Shown: positions 38,548-52,186, counted from the stretch's first letter. The stretch: 64,000 nucleotides of DNA from Centropus unirufus (GCA_013397695.1 VYZI01000148.1:612953-676952); one strand, 5' to 3'. The notes: generated from the sequence alone by a model not told the origin. Numbers and translations: made by a program.

Positions 38548-40573
38548 AAGCTAGGGCTGGTTTTTTGATTGGCTGCCATAAGGAATGTCATACTGGAATT
38601 TGTTTTGCTGTAGTGTGGAAGAGATTGATCGTGACTGATCACCTTGAACTGCTGGTCATAAGTAAATGCCAAAGAGCAGCTGGCAAAGGTGAGACTATGC
38701 CAACTTTGACCTTACAAAACACTTTTCTGTCAGCTACTGAGGCATGGACTGTGCCTTAGGCATCATCTGGTGCATTCATGTGATCCAGGACATTGTCTAA
38801 CTAACCCTTCTGGATTGAACTAGAGCAGCTGGTGAAAGAGTGAAAATAAATGAATGCAGAGAAAAAAAATTCTCAACACCTCAGGAAGTTTCGTTGTGTT
38901 ACCTTTATTTTCCATCATCATTGATACCAAGCAGTTGCTGTTATTATTTCCTCTTCTGCCCTTAGCATAGCACGGTTAATTCCACAAAAAAAGTAGGGCA
39001 GAATTTTTCTTTTTAAACAGGAATTTTATTTGATAAAGAAAACTGCACCAATCAATGTACAGATTTCATTGTTTACTACTCTTCTGCATGTAGGTAATGC
39101 TGCATAGTCACTGCATTGAAACGGGATTCACAGTGTTTCTCTCATTGTATGATACTCCTTATTTCAAATCATAAATATTTGATGTGAGAGACCTATTATT
39201 TTACAAATATGGCTTTCTGTGAAAAAAAACTGGCTTTTTTGTGAAAATTGAGGTGTTTTTGCAAGGGCCAAAATCATGCTGTGTTAATTTGTGAAAAAAC
39301 CCAAAACAACAGCAAAAAAAACATCACCCGCATAGGCAGCAGTTGGAGGCAATTCTTGCAAAATCTGTTTTGTTTATCATTACTCAAGATGAAAAAATGG
39401 ATCATGGCATCTTCAGCATTATTTGCGGGGATTCAGTAGGTAATTGGAACACCAGTGGTCATTCAATTTCCAGTCGCTCCTTTCTCTTTCCTCATCATTT
39501 TATTAATAAATAGGTCTCAGATTCCCACAATGAGTGTTTTGTTCTATGCTCCTAAGAAAGTTGCTCCAGTTTAATTGGTTTCAAATTGACTTGGATTAAT
39601 ATTTTCAAATCTCCGTAGATTTCTGTTTAGTTGAAAATAAATCGATTCCTAACTGACTTATGGCAAACTAAAATGGGTATTGCTTAAATCAGAATACTGT
39701 CTCTATATCTTTATGTGGGTATTTAGCAAAAGAAGTGTTCAAATGTCGCTTATGGTTGACAACTCCTTAAAATTTTCCTTTTGCAAAGGAAATCTGGTTC
39801 CTGTTCTACTGTTCTAATTTGGCTTCATCCTTGAACAAATAGGTTCTGTGCCTCAAACCCCGTGAAGGTCGCTGCTTCCAGCAAAGGGCTGGCGAAAGGG
39901 AATGTAATTCTTCTCCTCAGCTGCCTCCATCTGTGCCCAAATGTGTATTCCCAGACCCTCAGTGAAAATGGATTACACTGATATCATATAGTGACATGCT
40001 GAGCTTGAGGATGTCTTTCTTTCTCCCACCTCTGCTTCGGGGTGCTAATCAACACCTGAGGTGTAATAGCATCTAAAGCTGCCCCATATCCTTCTTCCTG
40101 GTGCCAACAGACAGGACAAGATGCTTTTTGAAAGGGTTTTTATGTTTGTGCTAGTGGTGGATACTATTGGAAATTCCTGTTGTGGCCGAAATGGTTTGGG
40201 CCTGTACAGTTTATTGAAACAGCAGCAACACCAAGTGTGAGTCTTGGCACGTTAAGCTTGCTACGGGATAGATATCCTTGGAGTCTGTATATTTTCAGAA
40301 TTCACAGTTCCTTCCTATTTATTCTAAAAAGTTAGAATTAATTTTACTAAGATCAAAATTTCATCACATTAGATGAAAAGCTTGTTGTTAGACTAGATGT
40401 TTCCATAACTACACAGACACTGATACCCATGAGACATTAATTAACAGACTTAAATTAAAAGTACATTTGAAACTAATAAGAGAAGCATTTTCATCATTGT
40501 TTATATTCACATTTAATGTGTGATTGATAGCTTTTTGCTTGTCATTTTCCTAGTTCATTAGCTATAACTCTAA

Positions 40574-40601
40574 TTACAGTTGTCCCAAAATACAACTGTA
40601 A
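40574..40601. repeat. Perfect inverted repeat, 10-bp stem, 8-base loop
   Basis: ttacagttgt (40574-40583) and acaactgtaa (40592-40601) are exact reverse complements around cccaaaat. The sense transcript could fold a hairpin here. It is too short for a microRNA precursor. Confidence 0.85.
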
Positions 40602-40969
40602 CTAATTGCCTTATTAAATGCAGATATCTGAATTCCAATTATGTTTCACCTTAGTATTTCATGAGATGCTAGATGATTAACCCATAGCATTAGAGTAAGG
40701 ATGTCTGGCATGCCATTCAACAGTTCTGAGCCTGTTTCCGTTTGGGAATAGTCTGTCATTGTGCTGCGATATACCTTGTGGCCTCATTCCGCTGAGAAGT
40801 CAACTTTTTGGCAATGTGTAGTGCATGAAGTTCAAAACCAAGTCTTTGACTGAGACACACTGTAATACAACCGAGCTTATTCTTTCTCTGTTAGTAAATG
40901 TTGCCATATATTATATGATCAAATCCTATAACTCATTTGAAATTTTAAAAATCCTGCATTTCAAATACT

Positions 40970-41441
40970 TTGTTCAGTTTTAGGCCCCTCACTGCTGGAG
41001 CTTGTGCAAAGAAGGGCAATGAGGCAGATGAAGGGCCTGGAATGCAAATCTTATGAGGAGTGGCTGAAGGAACTGGGGTTGTCTGGAGAAAAAGAGGCTG
41101 AGGGGAGACCTTATTGCTCTCCGTAACTACCCGAAAGGAGATTGTAGCAAAGTAGGTGTTTGTCTCATCCCCCAAGTGACAAGCAGTAGGATGAGATGAA
41201 ACTGGACTCAACTTGCTCCAGGGGAGGTTTGAACTAGGTATTAGGAGATAGTGCTTCACTGAAAGGATTTTCAAGCACTGGCAGAGGCTGCCCAGAAAAG
41301 ACTTAGAGTCACTAGCCCTGGGGATTTTTAAAGGACGTGTATCTGTGGTGCTTAGGGATGAGGTTTAGTGGTGAACTGGGCAGAGTTAGGTTGGACTTGC
41401 AACCTTGGAGGTCTCTTCCAACCTAAACGATTCTGTGAATC
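40970..41441 (+). mobile_element. CR1 LINE 3' UTR fragment, sense
   Basis: About 470 bases follow the CR1 3' UTR closely. They start at 'tgttcagttttaggcccctcact' and pass through 'aagggcaatgaggcagatgaagg' and 'gaggctgaggggagaccttattgctctcc'. They continue through 'ggctgcccagaaaagacttagagtcac' and end at 'cttccaacctaaacgattctgtga'. A short stretch normally found after 'cccctcact' is missing, so this copy carries a small internal deletion. No coding part remains. The minus-strand ORF at 40945-41274 is a shadow of this repeat. Confidence 0.93.
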
Positions 41442-44400
41442 TGTTGCTCCTTTTGGGAAGACTGATGTGGGGTTTTTTGTTGTTATGAGATAGAGTGGTT
41501 CAACCCATTTCCCACAACAGGATAAACGCTGAAGCTTGAGCTGGACTTTCTTTGCAGTAACTTATTTTGACAGCTGTGGGGTTGAAAGGGAAATATTGAA
41601 TGGTGGCAAAAGGATGTTCTGTGCCACAAGTACAGAACTGTATAATTCTGCAAGAAAAAGCTAGGAATGAATGCTGGGGTTTCATGCTCAGTTATTTTTC
41701 TGTGAAATGCTGTGGTGAGGTGTGTTTCCTGATCCTCTTCCGACAGATGGTTCACAAGAACTTCTATGACGACTGCTTGTTTGTTTAGTTCATGTGGTAA
41801 GAGGCTTCTTTTGTGGAAATGAGTGCAAATACCTGACTTTATAGGGTCATTCAAATTCTGTGTGATGGCTTTCTCTGTCCCCCAGTTTCTTACATAGAAC
41901 CTGATGTCAAAAGAAGACAAGAACACAAACTGCAAAAGCCAAACAAAATAAAATAACAAAACACATTCTGATGCTTTAAAATAGAGAACTCTGAAGCTGA
42001 AAAGATCCCTTAATACAAGATATTTGTGCAGTTTTAAATTCTTTCCTTTTGCACCAGAGCTATCAGCTTCCAGATGTGCTGAAGCAGAGGCTTAAGGGTT
42101 GAGTAATGTCTCATGGGCATGGCTCTCTCTGAATGCACTCTCAAAATGAGCCATCAAGTGGCACTGTAGGCACCATCGTCTGTTGAGGTCTCATTTCCAA
42201 AATTTCTTTTCCCATTGGTGGTGAACATGATTTGTTTATTTTGCTTCTTAGGAATCTATTGTTTTCATTTCCTTCCAACCTATGATTGCTTTTGTCCTTC
42301 AAGTTCAAGATCTTCCATTAGAATTTCTAAAATAAAGGAGTTTTTTCCCTTTGTTTGCTGTGCTCCGCTTTTCTCTTAAGCAAAAGCGAATTTGTTGACC
42401 TTGGTCTTCTGTCCTTTCTTTTGCTGGCATTGCTTTTGTTCTTGGGACTGCGTTTTAGTTTTAATAGCCCGGAGAGACTCTGTTGTGATCCAGGGAGACT
42501 TTCTTCCACCTGACACCTCTCCCAACTCAAAGCCTCTCCTTTTTGCCATAGCTGAACTTAAGTAGTCTGTCAGCCTAATAGGCAAAGCCGCAGGTTGTAG
42601 AAAAGCTTGTGGAACAGGCAGATACGGGCATTTATTTGAAATACATTTTGGATCAGTGATTCGAAGAGCTGAACATTGTAATCATTTAACAACTTTAGCC
42701 TACTAATTAAATAGCAAGATGTAGGCAAGCAGCTGCTGGTAGTTGGCTTCAGTATATCCTGCTAATTTTTGGTATCTGACCCCGGAGTTACAGGGACGGC
42801 TGCCCACTTCCCTCAAGGGAGGGGTTTCTAGGCTTGCAGCGAGAAGGTTTGATGCATTGCAGGTCAGGCTGGTGCTCCCTCTGATACTTCTTTCCTTAAA
42901 GGGGGATGTTGCAGATTGGATTTACTACAAAGAGAAAACCTGAAGAACATAAAAAGTAGCATTTTCTTGCTTTTGGCATATCTTAATCTTGTAGTCTCAG
43001 TGACCTATGAAAGTGATTTTCTTTTCTTTGGTTACTTAATAGTTACAGAATAAAACTGCATTCAGTCTGAAATCAAACTATTACATTTGCCTGAGTGTTT
43101 GAACTCCTGTCATATTTTTTTCCTTTTTCTTTATTTTTTTCCTCTTTAAACATTCAAATAGGCTGATTTCAATAATTTTTGTCGATTTCTGAGCAGTTTC
43201 ATGCCCTACTATCTGTATACCCTTTTGAGAACTTCCTGTTTGTGTCTCCGACTGTCTCACCCCTACAATTCTCTGTGTTAGTTTCATGTCTGCCCACTTC
43301 CATGGTATCTACTTTGAGTACTTCATTAGAATTTCTTATTTATGTTAGTATTTGTAAGTAAAATTAACTATTACTGCCCCTTACTGTCTTTTTAGTCTGG
43401 GTTGTTATTGTGTGGTGGGATCTCACAATTTGATTAAATGCTTTCTTTCTAACAATGTAAACTAGAATATTTTGAATTATTTTAATAGATTTGATTTGTA
43501 GTTTCCAAAATTTTCATCTAGATCAAAAAAAGGCTCTACTGATTGAGTAAATAAATTGAAAACAAGACACAACTATTCTTTCTTCATTGAAAATGTAAAA
43601 AAAAAGCCCAAGTCAAACGATACTGGAAGAACATTTCTATGTTGCATAATTATGAACTAGATTAAATTTCCCTTTGAATCCCAAAGACTGGGCTTCTTAA
43701 CGGGATACATTTCTCTAGAGATGATGCACCATTCTTTGGTGAGATTCTCGCTGGCGTCTCATTCATCACATCCAGGGACTGGACTGCGTACTGCTCTCTG
43801 CTATTGAATTTCTCCTGGCCTGACACATGGCACTGACTGAGTCGCAGTTGGTTGTTACCTCCCTAAATATAGGAAGTGGAGTAACGAAATATCTTCAGTC
43901 ACTTTCCTGTATGTTGTTGCTCTCAGAATGTGGTGTGACAGCAGTATTGGCAGCCTAGGGGCTTGGCAAGATGGGGATGTGACATGCCTCTCCAAAAGGC
44001 AGAGAACAGATACAACACTGAAAACAAGTCTTGAAAATGCCTCTAGCTATAGCCACTTACATTTGGCAGATTGGGAGAAATAATTGTCCAACTGAAAATC
44101 AAAACCTTCATTTTTCAGGCTGAACTTACAACTGGCATGTAGGACGTTATGAATTGTTATGAATAGTCAAACATCTTTTCTGGTGCAGGAAAATTAACGC
44201 AACCCACCTCGTTTTAGATTGTTTGGTCAAACACATGAATGCTGGCCATAAATTAGGACCTACCTGTGTAAATTCTGAAAACAGTTTGTTGTAATAGCGC
44301 AGTCACAAATTTTATTGAGTGCTTGTACCTCCAGATAGCCTACCCCCATGAATAATGGATTTTCATTTGTAAGGTTTTATTGGCTGAGAATTATTGCAAC

Positions 44401-46826
44401 ATTTCCAACCATATGATAATAGATTGCCCAAATTTGGGAACACTAAATCCTGAGGGTATTTTAGTGCCTTCACTCTTCTATGGATTAATCTCTAGCTGGT
44501 GTGTTTTGAGGCTTAAAAGTGTGTAGCATGTGGCCATAGTGTTTAAAAATACTGAAAGCTTTTGATGAAAATTTCCTAATAAATCTTTCGGACAGCTGGT
44601 TTGACCTGAACCTCTGATGCCTTGCATACTGATGAATGTGTCATTGCATGATTCTGCATTTTAGGGCAGAAAAATCTGGGTTTTCCTTTAGATTTTGCTG
44701 AATTTCTAAAATTATGGAATATGATGTGGTGTTTTCAGATTGTTCATTCTTGTATCTGCTGGAAAACTTAAAATAAGCCGCTTCATGCTGTGAATATATT
44801 CCCATACAATTTAGGTTTACCTATCTAAAGGTCTTTGCGTATGTGTATTTCTGTACACGTAGGTAGAGAAGCATACATAAACATGCCATGTAGAGTGCCA
44901 ATGTTAACTTATAAGAACGAAGTGTTACCCAGGAGAAAATTACTTGAGTGAAAGATAGAACTGAGTGATAGTGGTCATTTTATTTCTGTCAAGTAATCAC
45001 AGTATCTTGCAAAGCAGGGATCTTGGCAACTGTAATCCCCTGTGGTTAATCTATTCAATCAGCTAATGCAGTTATGGTTTAACGTTTGGCTCTAATCAAT
45101 AGAGCCATCTGGGAATGCTGCATTAGAAAAATTGAAATAGTTTGTAACTGGAAGAGTCTTGGCCATGTTGTGTATTTCCTATATAACGATATATCACACA
45201 GAGATATTTAGAGATATAGTTTGTAGAGTCTCCTAAATGTTGTGTGTCGTGCAGTTTCAGTTTTCCATATGGTTTTTAATTTGTCCGGAGAGAAGAAAAG
45301 CAAATATTACCTTCTGGAGACTTTGATAATATCATGCGAAAAACCTGCACCCCACTGAAGTGCTGGTGTGAGTTGTATGTATTCTGTCCTCTGAAGGAGC
45401 AGCAGGATAATAGGTTGTGAGTTGTGGTTGATCTCACTAATACTACTGATTCATTTGGGGCTGGGGATTATTGTCATGGGCAGGTAGAGAGATTAAATGA
45501 AAGCAGCTGTGCTGCTCTGAACTGCTTTCAAATAAAACCCCAAAATCAACACAGGAGGACAAGAATTATGCTAACAGGGTTGGTTGAAGATGGAGAGAAA
45601 GCACAGGAAACTCCTGAAGTAACAAAAATTTCAGGAGAATTGTACATGTGGCTAAGTTGAAAGAAATTCAACCATTCCTCTGTAGTCTGTGGAAAATTAT
45701 GAAACAGACTTACTAATTTTCTGGAATAGTTAAGTAGAACCATTTAAGATGTGGGGTTGGTTTTTTTAACAGTATATGTAAGCATCCTCAACTTGTAAAG
45801 ATTACTTCCAATTTTGATTATTGTTGTTGAGGGGCAGGAAAAGGGTGGCCAAACATTATTGGAGACTGATGTGTCACAGACTGACACTGTCCTTCTCTGT
45901 CATCTTTTTTGGTGAATGTACAGTGTCTGACAGATATTTATCTGTCAAGGGTGTGTTTAGCTGATGCATTTAATAAGTCATTGCTTGCTGTCCCATTTTA
46001 ACCTAAAGGCATCTTGTTTCTAAAGGATGTCATTTCACTGCATGACACTGCCATTTAATCCCAAATGGGTTATACAAGGAGGAGTTTGTCATTTTTAAGT
46101 GATATTTTCTCTTGGGGTTGAGCTAGGAAGCGTCTCTCCTCCTTCTGACCATATCATTATTATGTATTTCAGTAGCTCTTTGTAAATCTAGAGTTGACTA
46201 TGTATTAGTACTCCTCTTTTGTTCTTTGTTGATTTCCTACATTAACATGTTAACAATCTAGAACATTTTAAATTTCTAAAATAGAGAATTTCTGATTTTG
46301 ATGGGAAGGGCAGGAATGTGCACATGATTTATATTAAGACATCTAATGTAGATTATCTGAATTGCTCTTTGCAGGCCTTTCTGTTTCACTGTTGATTATT
46401 AGTGAATTTAAACTTTTACAATCTGAAAATCACATCAATTACGAAGATGATCATGCATAGGAGTACAGTGTGTGCTGAAAATTTAGTGGTTGAACTGATA
46501 TCCATAAAAAGTGAAATTTAGAAACACCCTGTGCTCTCTAGTTGTTCTTTTATCCTTTAATGCTTGTCCATGCTTCTGATTCCTCTCAGCGCTGCTGACA
46601 TTTACTGATGCGTGCATGCATATTTCCTGTTTTTACTGTAAAAAAAAAACAAAAAAAAATCCACATTCTGTCTTGGAACCTACACCACGTGCACCTTATA
46701 CCCAAAATTAATACAAACTGCCTGAAATCATTACTGTCATTGTTGTTGAAAATCGTGTATATAATGTAGGTCGGTAAAGTGTTGCCTATGTTAATTTCCC
46801 TATTTTTGTCTTTTGTCTTGGTGCAG

Positions 46827-46950
46827 GTGGAAGAGGGCTGGTGGGAAGGTATACTCAATGGAAAGACTGGAATGTTTCCTTCCAACTTCATAAAGGAGCT
46901 GTCTGATTCTGATGATGTTGGAATAGCACAGGAAGAGCAAGTAAAGCCAA
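46827..46950 (+). CDS. SH3KBP1: SH3KBP1 exon: C-terminal half of SH3 domain 2
   Basis: Forty-one codons plus one base begin VEEGWWEGILNGKTGMFPSN and continue FIKEL, then an acidic tail SDSDDVGIAQEEQVKP. The GWWEG motif (ligand-binding tryptophan), NGKTGMFP and the final strand SNFIKEL complete the second SH3 domain. The domain so formed has the usual length of about 55-60 residues. The acceptor is gtgcag at 46821-46826. The donor used is gtaagg at 46951, because only this donor gives the phase (one base left over, a) that fits both following exons. A second possible donor, gtaaag, lies 10 bases earlier at 46941 and would break the frame. Mammalian homologues have a slightly different acidic tail after KEL. 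Confidence 0.97.
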
Positions 46951-49900
46951 GTAAGGAAAGAAATGTTATCAATGTTCTGTAGGTTTGTCTGTTTCTTTAC
47001 CCCCTAAATCATTGATAGGGTAGTGCATTCTTATCTCTTGCCTGGAAGTGGTTTTGAATGCCGTGCTCTTAATTTATGCTGTGAAAGTCAGATGATGATG
47101 ATAAATGTGAATTTGCAATGCTACCTGAGTTGGTGTCACTCTCTGAGCTGTGTTAAGACTTGCTGAGCTGCAAAAGACCAAGAAGGGAGAGGCAATGATG
47201 GTTGTTGGATTTGTATTTTAAAATTAATTCCAAGGGGTTTTTGTCTTTAGATGCGGAAACTGAGCAAAATAACCAAACATCTGCAAAGTGGCTCTGCTTA
47301 TTTAACGAGGGATGAAAGTGCCATGCCTTCTATAATGACTCCAGTAGATTTAAGGGTTCATAATTATTGGTGTGGGACATGCGGCACTTTTTCCCTCCAG
47401 GTGCTGAGCATGTTACTATCACCTCCGTCACCCACTGCCCCAGCAGCCAAAGGGAAAAAGGCCACAACTGGGACATGGACTTTGTTCTCTCACTTACAGT
47501 GGGCCAGTGCTGCTGCAGGTGAAAAGCATGTTTGGTAACTAAGTTTGCAATATTATAAGCATGGTAGTGGGTTGCCCTATTTATGACTTCCCGCGGAGAA
47601 TAACCTGAACCAAAAGTATGCTGTTACATGAAATCGACAATTGTTGGTCTTCATGCTTTTTCTATTCTTCAAGCAGATATTCTTTGTATTTCCCAATTTC
47701 GGTGGTCAATTCTGAATCTTTAGTGAAAAGAAGAAAAGTCAATTGTACTTAGATATTTCAGGCTAATTGCACAATACCTGCCAAGATCTTTCTATTTTCA
47801 GCACTGCGGATGTTCATTGCTATGTAATGTTCTTCTAAAACCTGTAAACGAGCAAAAGTGAAAGGACTTCCAAGTTTTTTTGTGAGCTTATTTCAGATGG
47901 AATTTACCAAAGCCTTCATAGTTCACTCTGTGAGTAAGAGGCAGGAAGTTGTAATACTAACTTTTTTTTTCCTTTTTTTTTCCTCTCTTATTTTCCATTT
48001 AAGGCAAATTTATCATCTTTATTCCTTCCCACAGAAATAAGATCCCAAAAAATTGACTTTTGCAATGATGAAAATTTGTCATATTGTTTTTGTAATGGAG
48101 CACCTGTTCATGTGTAGAGGCACTGGCGTCCTAGTCTTTGTGGTCAGTGCTGCTAAAGATATTTACAGGTAACATTCTTTCTGACTGAAATGAAAATATA
48201 TTTAAGGAAGTAAAAACTTTAGTGTGATGGAGAGGGGAAGGGGTGTAAAATGCTATCATGAATTTTGTTCATTGTAAAGTCAGTGAGTTTTAGAAGAACT
48301 AATTGTGTAGGTGAGTTTCAGCTCTGGATTCTGTAGTGTTTGGTATTCTATAAATGAACAAAGCAAATGATACTGTTCCAGATCGAATACCCCAATTTTA
48401 TCTGTATGAATAAATGAATGAATATTCCTTCCCCAAGGTACTTTTGTAATTATTACTTTGTAATAAGCATCCTAAAATGTCTTTAACAAAAACACACATT
48501 GGAGTGTGTAAAAGCAGCCACAAAGCATTAGTTTGTTTCGTTGACATCCATTATGGCACATGCTTAATTCAAACTCAGTTTTGTATACTGGTTCTGACTT
48601 AAAACCTGCGGTACCCTTATCGAGAAGGTACGGTAACACAGGTATCATTTTTGTCTCTTTAACTAAATTGAAGATAACTATAGGTGAGAGATGGATTTTC
48701 TTCCTTCTTGTATGTAATTTAGTTCGTTGGAGGTGCTTTGTGGCTAGCTAAGATGATGTGTTATTAGGAGCTATTTTCTAAATAGCAAAATACTTATAAA
48801 ATGGAAGAACACTGTAAACCTGTTCTGAGAGAGAGACAAAGACTCAAGGGATGTTGAGATTGTTGTAAGAGTTTTAATGTTTTTTTTTCTTTATTTTTAT
48901 AAAGTGTAAACCCATCAATTTAAGAATTGCATTCCTCTAGTAGAATCACGGGAAATACACATCAACTCAATTCTTTCTATATTGTTCATGTAATTGTTAC
49001 AAGTGTTGCTTTCTTACACGTAGTGCGTTAGCAGGCTATTTTCAGGTACACTGGCTGTCCGGATTTGAAAATGCCTGTAATGAGATTGCAAATATTTCAG
49101 TAAGCTTATGCAACTGACTAGGAATAATAACCTTATTCCAAGTATTTGTACTTATTTTTAAAACTGAACAAGTAAACCCAGCAAGATTTGGGCATCAAGC
49201 TAGTATTACTGTTGAAATGCTCTCAAAAGTGTGTATATTCATACCTCTGTATCAGCTCCTTCCAGCAGGGATGACAATTTCTAACAGCACTTCAAATCTG
49301 CAATAACTTCTTTTTTTTTCCCCCTCTGGAAACATTGTTTGAGTATGTATCAAAATATTTCTTACGACTCGAATCCAGAATTCCAGATTGTTAAATTAGC
49401 ACTCAGGTGTGAGGGGCTGTACCTACACATTGAACGAGAATCTTGTGTGGTCACTGTGGTTCTGAACAGCTTCTAGACGAGCCTTGAAAAGGGTTGGGGT
49501 ATGGCTCTCCAGTCCTGAGCAGCAGCCCTCAGCTTTTCAGCCCAGGTTGTAAAACAGATAAGGCAATAAATACCTGGCAGCTTTATTGTGAGACTTGGTA
49601 AAGTGGCATGGGATCATTGGAGAAGAGGCACTGTGCAAATGCAAGAGTATATTTCAGTTAATAGTTAAACCTAATTCTTTGGTTTAACTTAGTACTTGAT
49701 CTTTTAATCATATTTTACTGACCCTTTCTAAGGAGAGCCTTTTTAGAATGACAGATGTAATTTTTTATGAACTCTCTTATGAACACTCTTTTAGGAATAA
49801 GTTTAATAAAAAAGCAAATTTCTCTGTCCATCTGTTATGGCACAGGGCCAATAGGGAGAAAGGTGGTGTCTGATTTTTTTTTAATTATTATCATTATTGT

Positions 49901-52186
49901 GCACATGCAGTTTTCATGGCATTTCAGAGTACATGGCCAGAAGGAATTATGTTGACTTCTTAAAGTAACCTCGAGTTTTTTCAGATCAAAAAGCCCCTTT
50001 TTTAAAAAATGCCTGGGGCTACTTTTGCAAGGTTTTAAATATTTCTGAATACTGACCGTTGAAATTAACTTGTTCTTAACTTGAAAGGGTTGGAACCTGT
50101 GCTTCCCCTCTGACAGTGGGAGCTCAGCAAATTGGGAAGTGAGACACAGGATCAAAGGGTTGTGTGTTTGGGGGGCATATGTCGTATCTGTGAGGTGACT
50201 GCCAAATATTTTCTCTCCAAAGGCACGTTGAAGAATGTAAGTAGGGACAGGATCGGATACCCTTAGAGTTAACAACACTACTTGGTCCTTTGAAGCATCC
50301 TCTCAAATGAAAAGATTGCTTTTCCTCTTCCAACTGTTGTAGCATGAACAGGAAGCATGCTTTATAATTTTATTACTATGCTAAGTGTATATAGGAATTA
50401 TTATTGTCTGGATTTCTCAGATTTCTAGAATGAATTTTAAGAATATTTTCAGTACCACAGTATATGATTACAGCCTGTCAAGAAGCAAAAAGTTGTCATC
50501 CAGTCAAATAAATTGTATCTGAGAGAATCACAACTTAATGGGATTATTTAAAAAACATGTTAGTATGTTCATGGCAATGTCGAGACAATATTTAAAGGTG
50601 GTCTTTTGTATCTTCCTGTCTCTTGTATGTGTTTGTGCAGGAATTGCTAGGACTCATGAGACGTATCAACTGTTTTTAGAATCATTTAGTTATGCCAACT
50701 GAGAAATTGTGACTGCTGGAGTTAGAACTGATGATAAGGCACATCAGCACATCAGCTGATGGCTCAGTCAGCAAACCTCCTGTAATATGAGTTCTTAAAA
50801 TTTGAGATGTCCATTACTGTCTCTCAGGCTCTCCTCAGTGTCATGGAGCTTAACGTACCTTTCTCTTGGCAATTTCTTACTCGTTGTGACTGCTTTAATA
50901 ACATTCTTTTAATGGCATTTTGTAAAAACAAGGTGGAAAGAAGGATCTGTGGCTTTTTTCTTTCTCCGTATGAAAAACAAGGCAAGGAAAAGCTTTTGTA
51001 ATTAATTAAACCACAAGAACAGTATAAAGGAACAACTTCTTACAATACATAAATGAGTATAGTTTTTATTTTCTGAAAGTCCAACAGAATGTTATGCAGG
51101 GAGAAGGAAAATACACATTTTTGATGTCAAAATGGATGTAATGCTATGTTGAGACCTTTCACACGTACTGGCTATTTTGGTGTTAATTTTTACTGAAGGT
51201 GTTAATTTTTAGGATGGTACGCCTAGGCGAGATTGGCAAAAACCTGACATTTGTATATTCTTGGGCTTGCCTGGCTACCTCAGGTTTTTAAAAAAACCCA
51301 ACATACAAAATGTGTCAGCTGCTTATGCCTTTACCTTCACTTGAATTTCCTATCATAAATGTCAGAGTAGAAGTTACCTTGCTATCAAAGGAAAAAACCC
51401 CAAGAAATTAATGGTTTTGATAACAACAATGTTATCTTAAAGACCTAAGATGAGAAGTGGGATTTGTTTTGTTGGTTTTTTTTCCCTGTTCTCTTTTTTT
51501 ATTCTGTTAATACACGGTAAGTCAAACACACAATTAAGCTATTGGCTGAAAAAAATTATTTATTTAGCTTTTAGTGTCCTATCCCTTCAAGTAAGCATTG
51601 TTTAAGACCAGTTTCCATGCCCCAAACATTTCTAATAAGTCATCTTGGAAAGATGCAGTATTTCTGATTTTACAGCATCCTAGTATATTAAATATATTTC
51701 CTTGCCCTGTTTGGATGTCAGCTGTGCTTATTTGAGTGCACTACATCTGCATCAGGAGTGTTGAGCTACTGTGAGTACATCATTGAAGTCATATTTTGTT
51801 TTTAGGCTTCTACTGCACTCCTTGAGGAGGCTGAATAAGACAGCCAAATAAGCTCATTTGCAAGTCTCACTACTTGATGGACAACAGACGAAACCTGAGA
51901 AAAATGCTTTCTGTTAAACATTGTAAAGAACAGCTCTAGCAAAATCATGAGATTATTTTATCTGACATACATGCAGTAAGAATATTTTAACTTCATGTAC
52001 AATCAGATACTTTTTTAATATTCTCGTTGTTTTGCTAATGAGGCTTTAAAATGTTAGTGACTGAAAATACAGATTAAAACCTCTCTTCCTTTCCTTCTTT
52101 TTACCATCATTCGATCTCTTCACCCCCACCCTGCCCCTTCTCCTTTTTTTTTTTCCTTTTCCTTTCCTTCTCTTGCCTGCTGTCAG
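46951..52186 (+). other. SH3KBP1: SH3KBP1 intron before the optional exon (5.2 kb)
   Basis: Phase-1 intron with donor gtaagg and acceptor tgtcag. It contains no repeat I recognise. The longest ORF (147 codons, minus strand, 49835-50278) has no recognisable similarity. The last 112 bases are free of AG (see the separate entry). If the optional exon is skipped, this intron, the exon and the next intron are removed as one unit of about 15.3 kb. Confidence 0.92.
52073..52186 (+). promoter_or_regulatory. SH3KBP1: Long AG-free pyrimidine tract before the optional exon
   Basis: No AG dinucleotide occurs from 52073 until the acceptor AG at 52185-52186. Positions 52081-52180 are almost entirely C and T, including an 11-T run (52144-52154) and repeated cctttcctt blocks. 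Such AG exclusion zones are known to allow a distant branch point, and such tracts bind polypyrimidine-tract proteins; both are typical of regulated exons. A plausible branch adenosine is in attaaaac at 52073-52080. That this site is regulated is inference. Confidence 0.7.

Larger units (their letters stand above)
36729..46826 (+). other. SH3KBP1: SH3KBP1 intron splitting SH3 domain 2 (10.1 kb)
   Basis: This phase-0 intron interrupts the second SH3 domain. It contains a 17-base tandem duplication (37259-37292), a 9-base triplet repeat (38521-38547), a hairpin (40574-40601) and a sense CR1 tail (40970-41441). It ends in ggtgcag at 46820-46826. The acceptor tract (about 46795-46825, interspersed with g) is less pyrimidine-pure than those of the neighbouring exons. 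Blocks 36729-37258, 37293-38520, 38548-40573 and 41442-46826 show nothing I recognise. The longest ORF, 158 codons on the minus strand at 41483-41959, has no recognisable similarity. Confidence 0.92.

Noticed and set aside
40574..40601. Hairpin considered as a microRNA precursor
   Set aside because: The 10-bp stem is far shorter than the roughly 30-bp stem of a precursor, and flanking bases do not extend the pairing.
41483..41959. 158-codon minus-strand ORF
   Set aside because: No recognisable domain; composition is like translated intron. It sits just after the CR1 tail but is not CR1.
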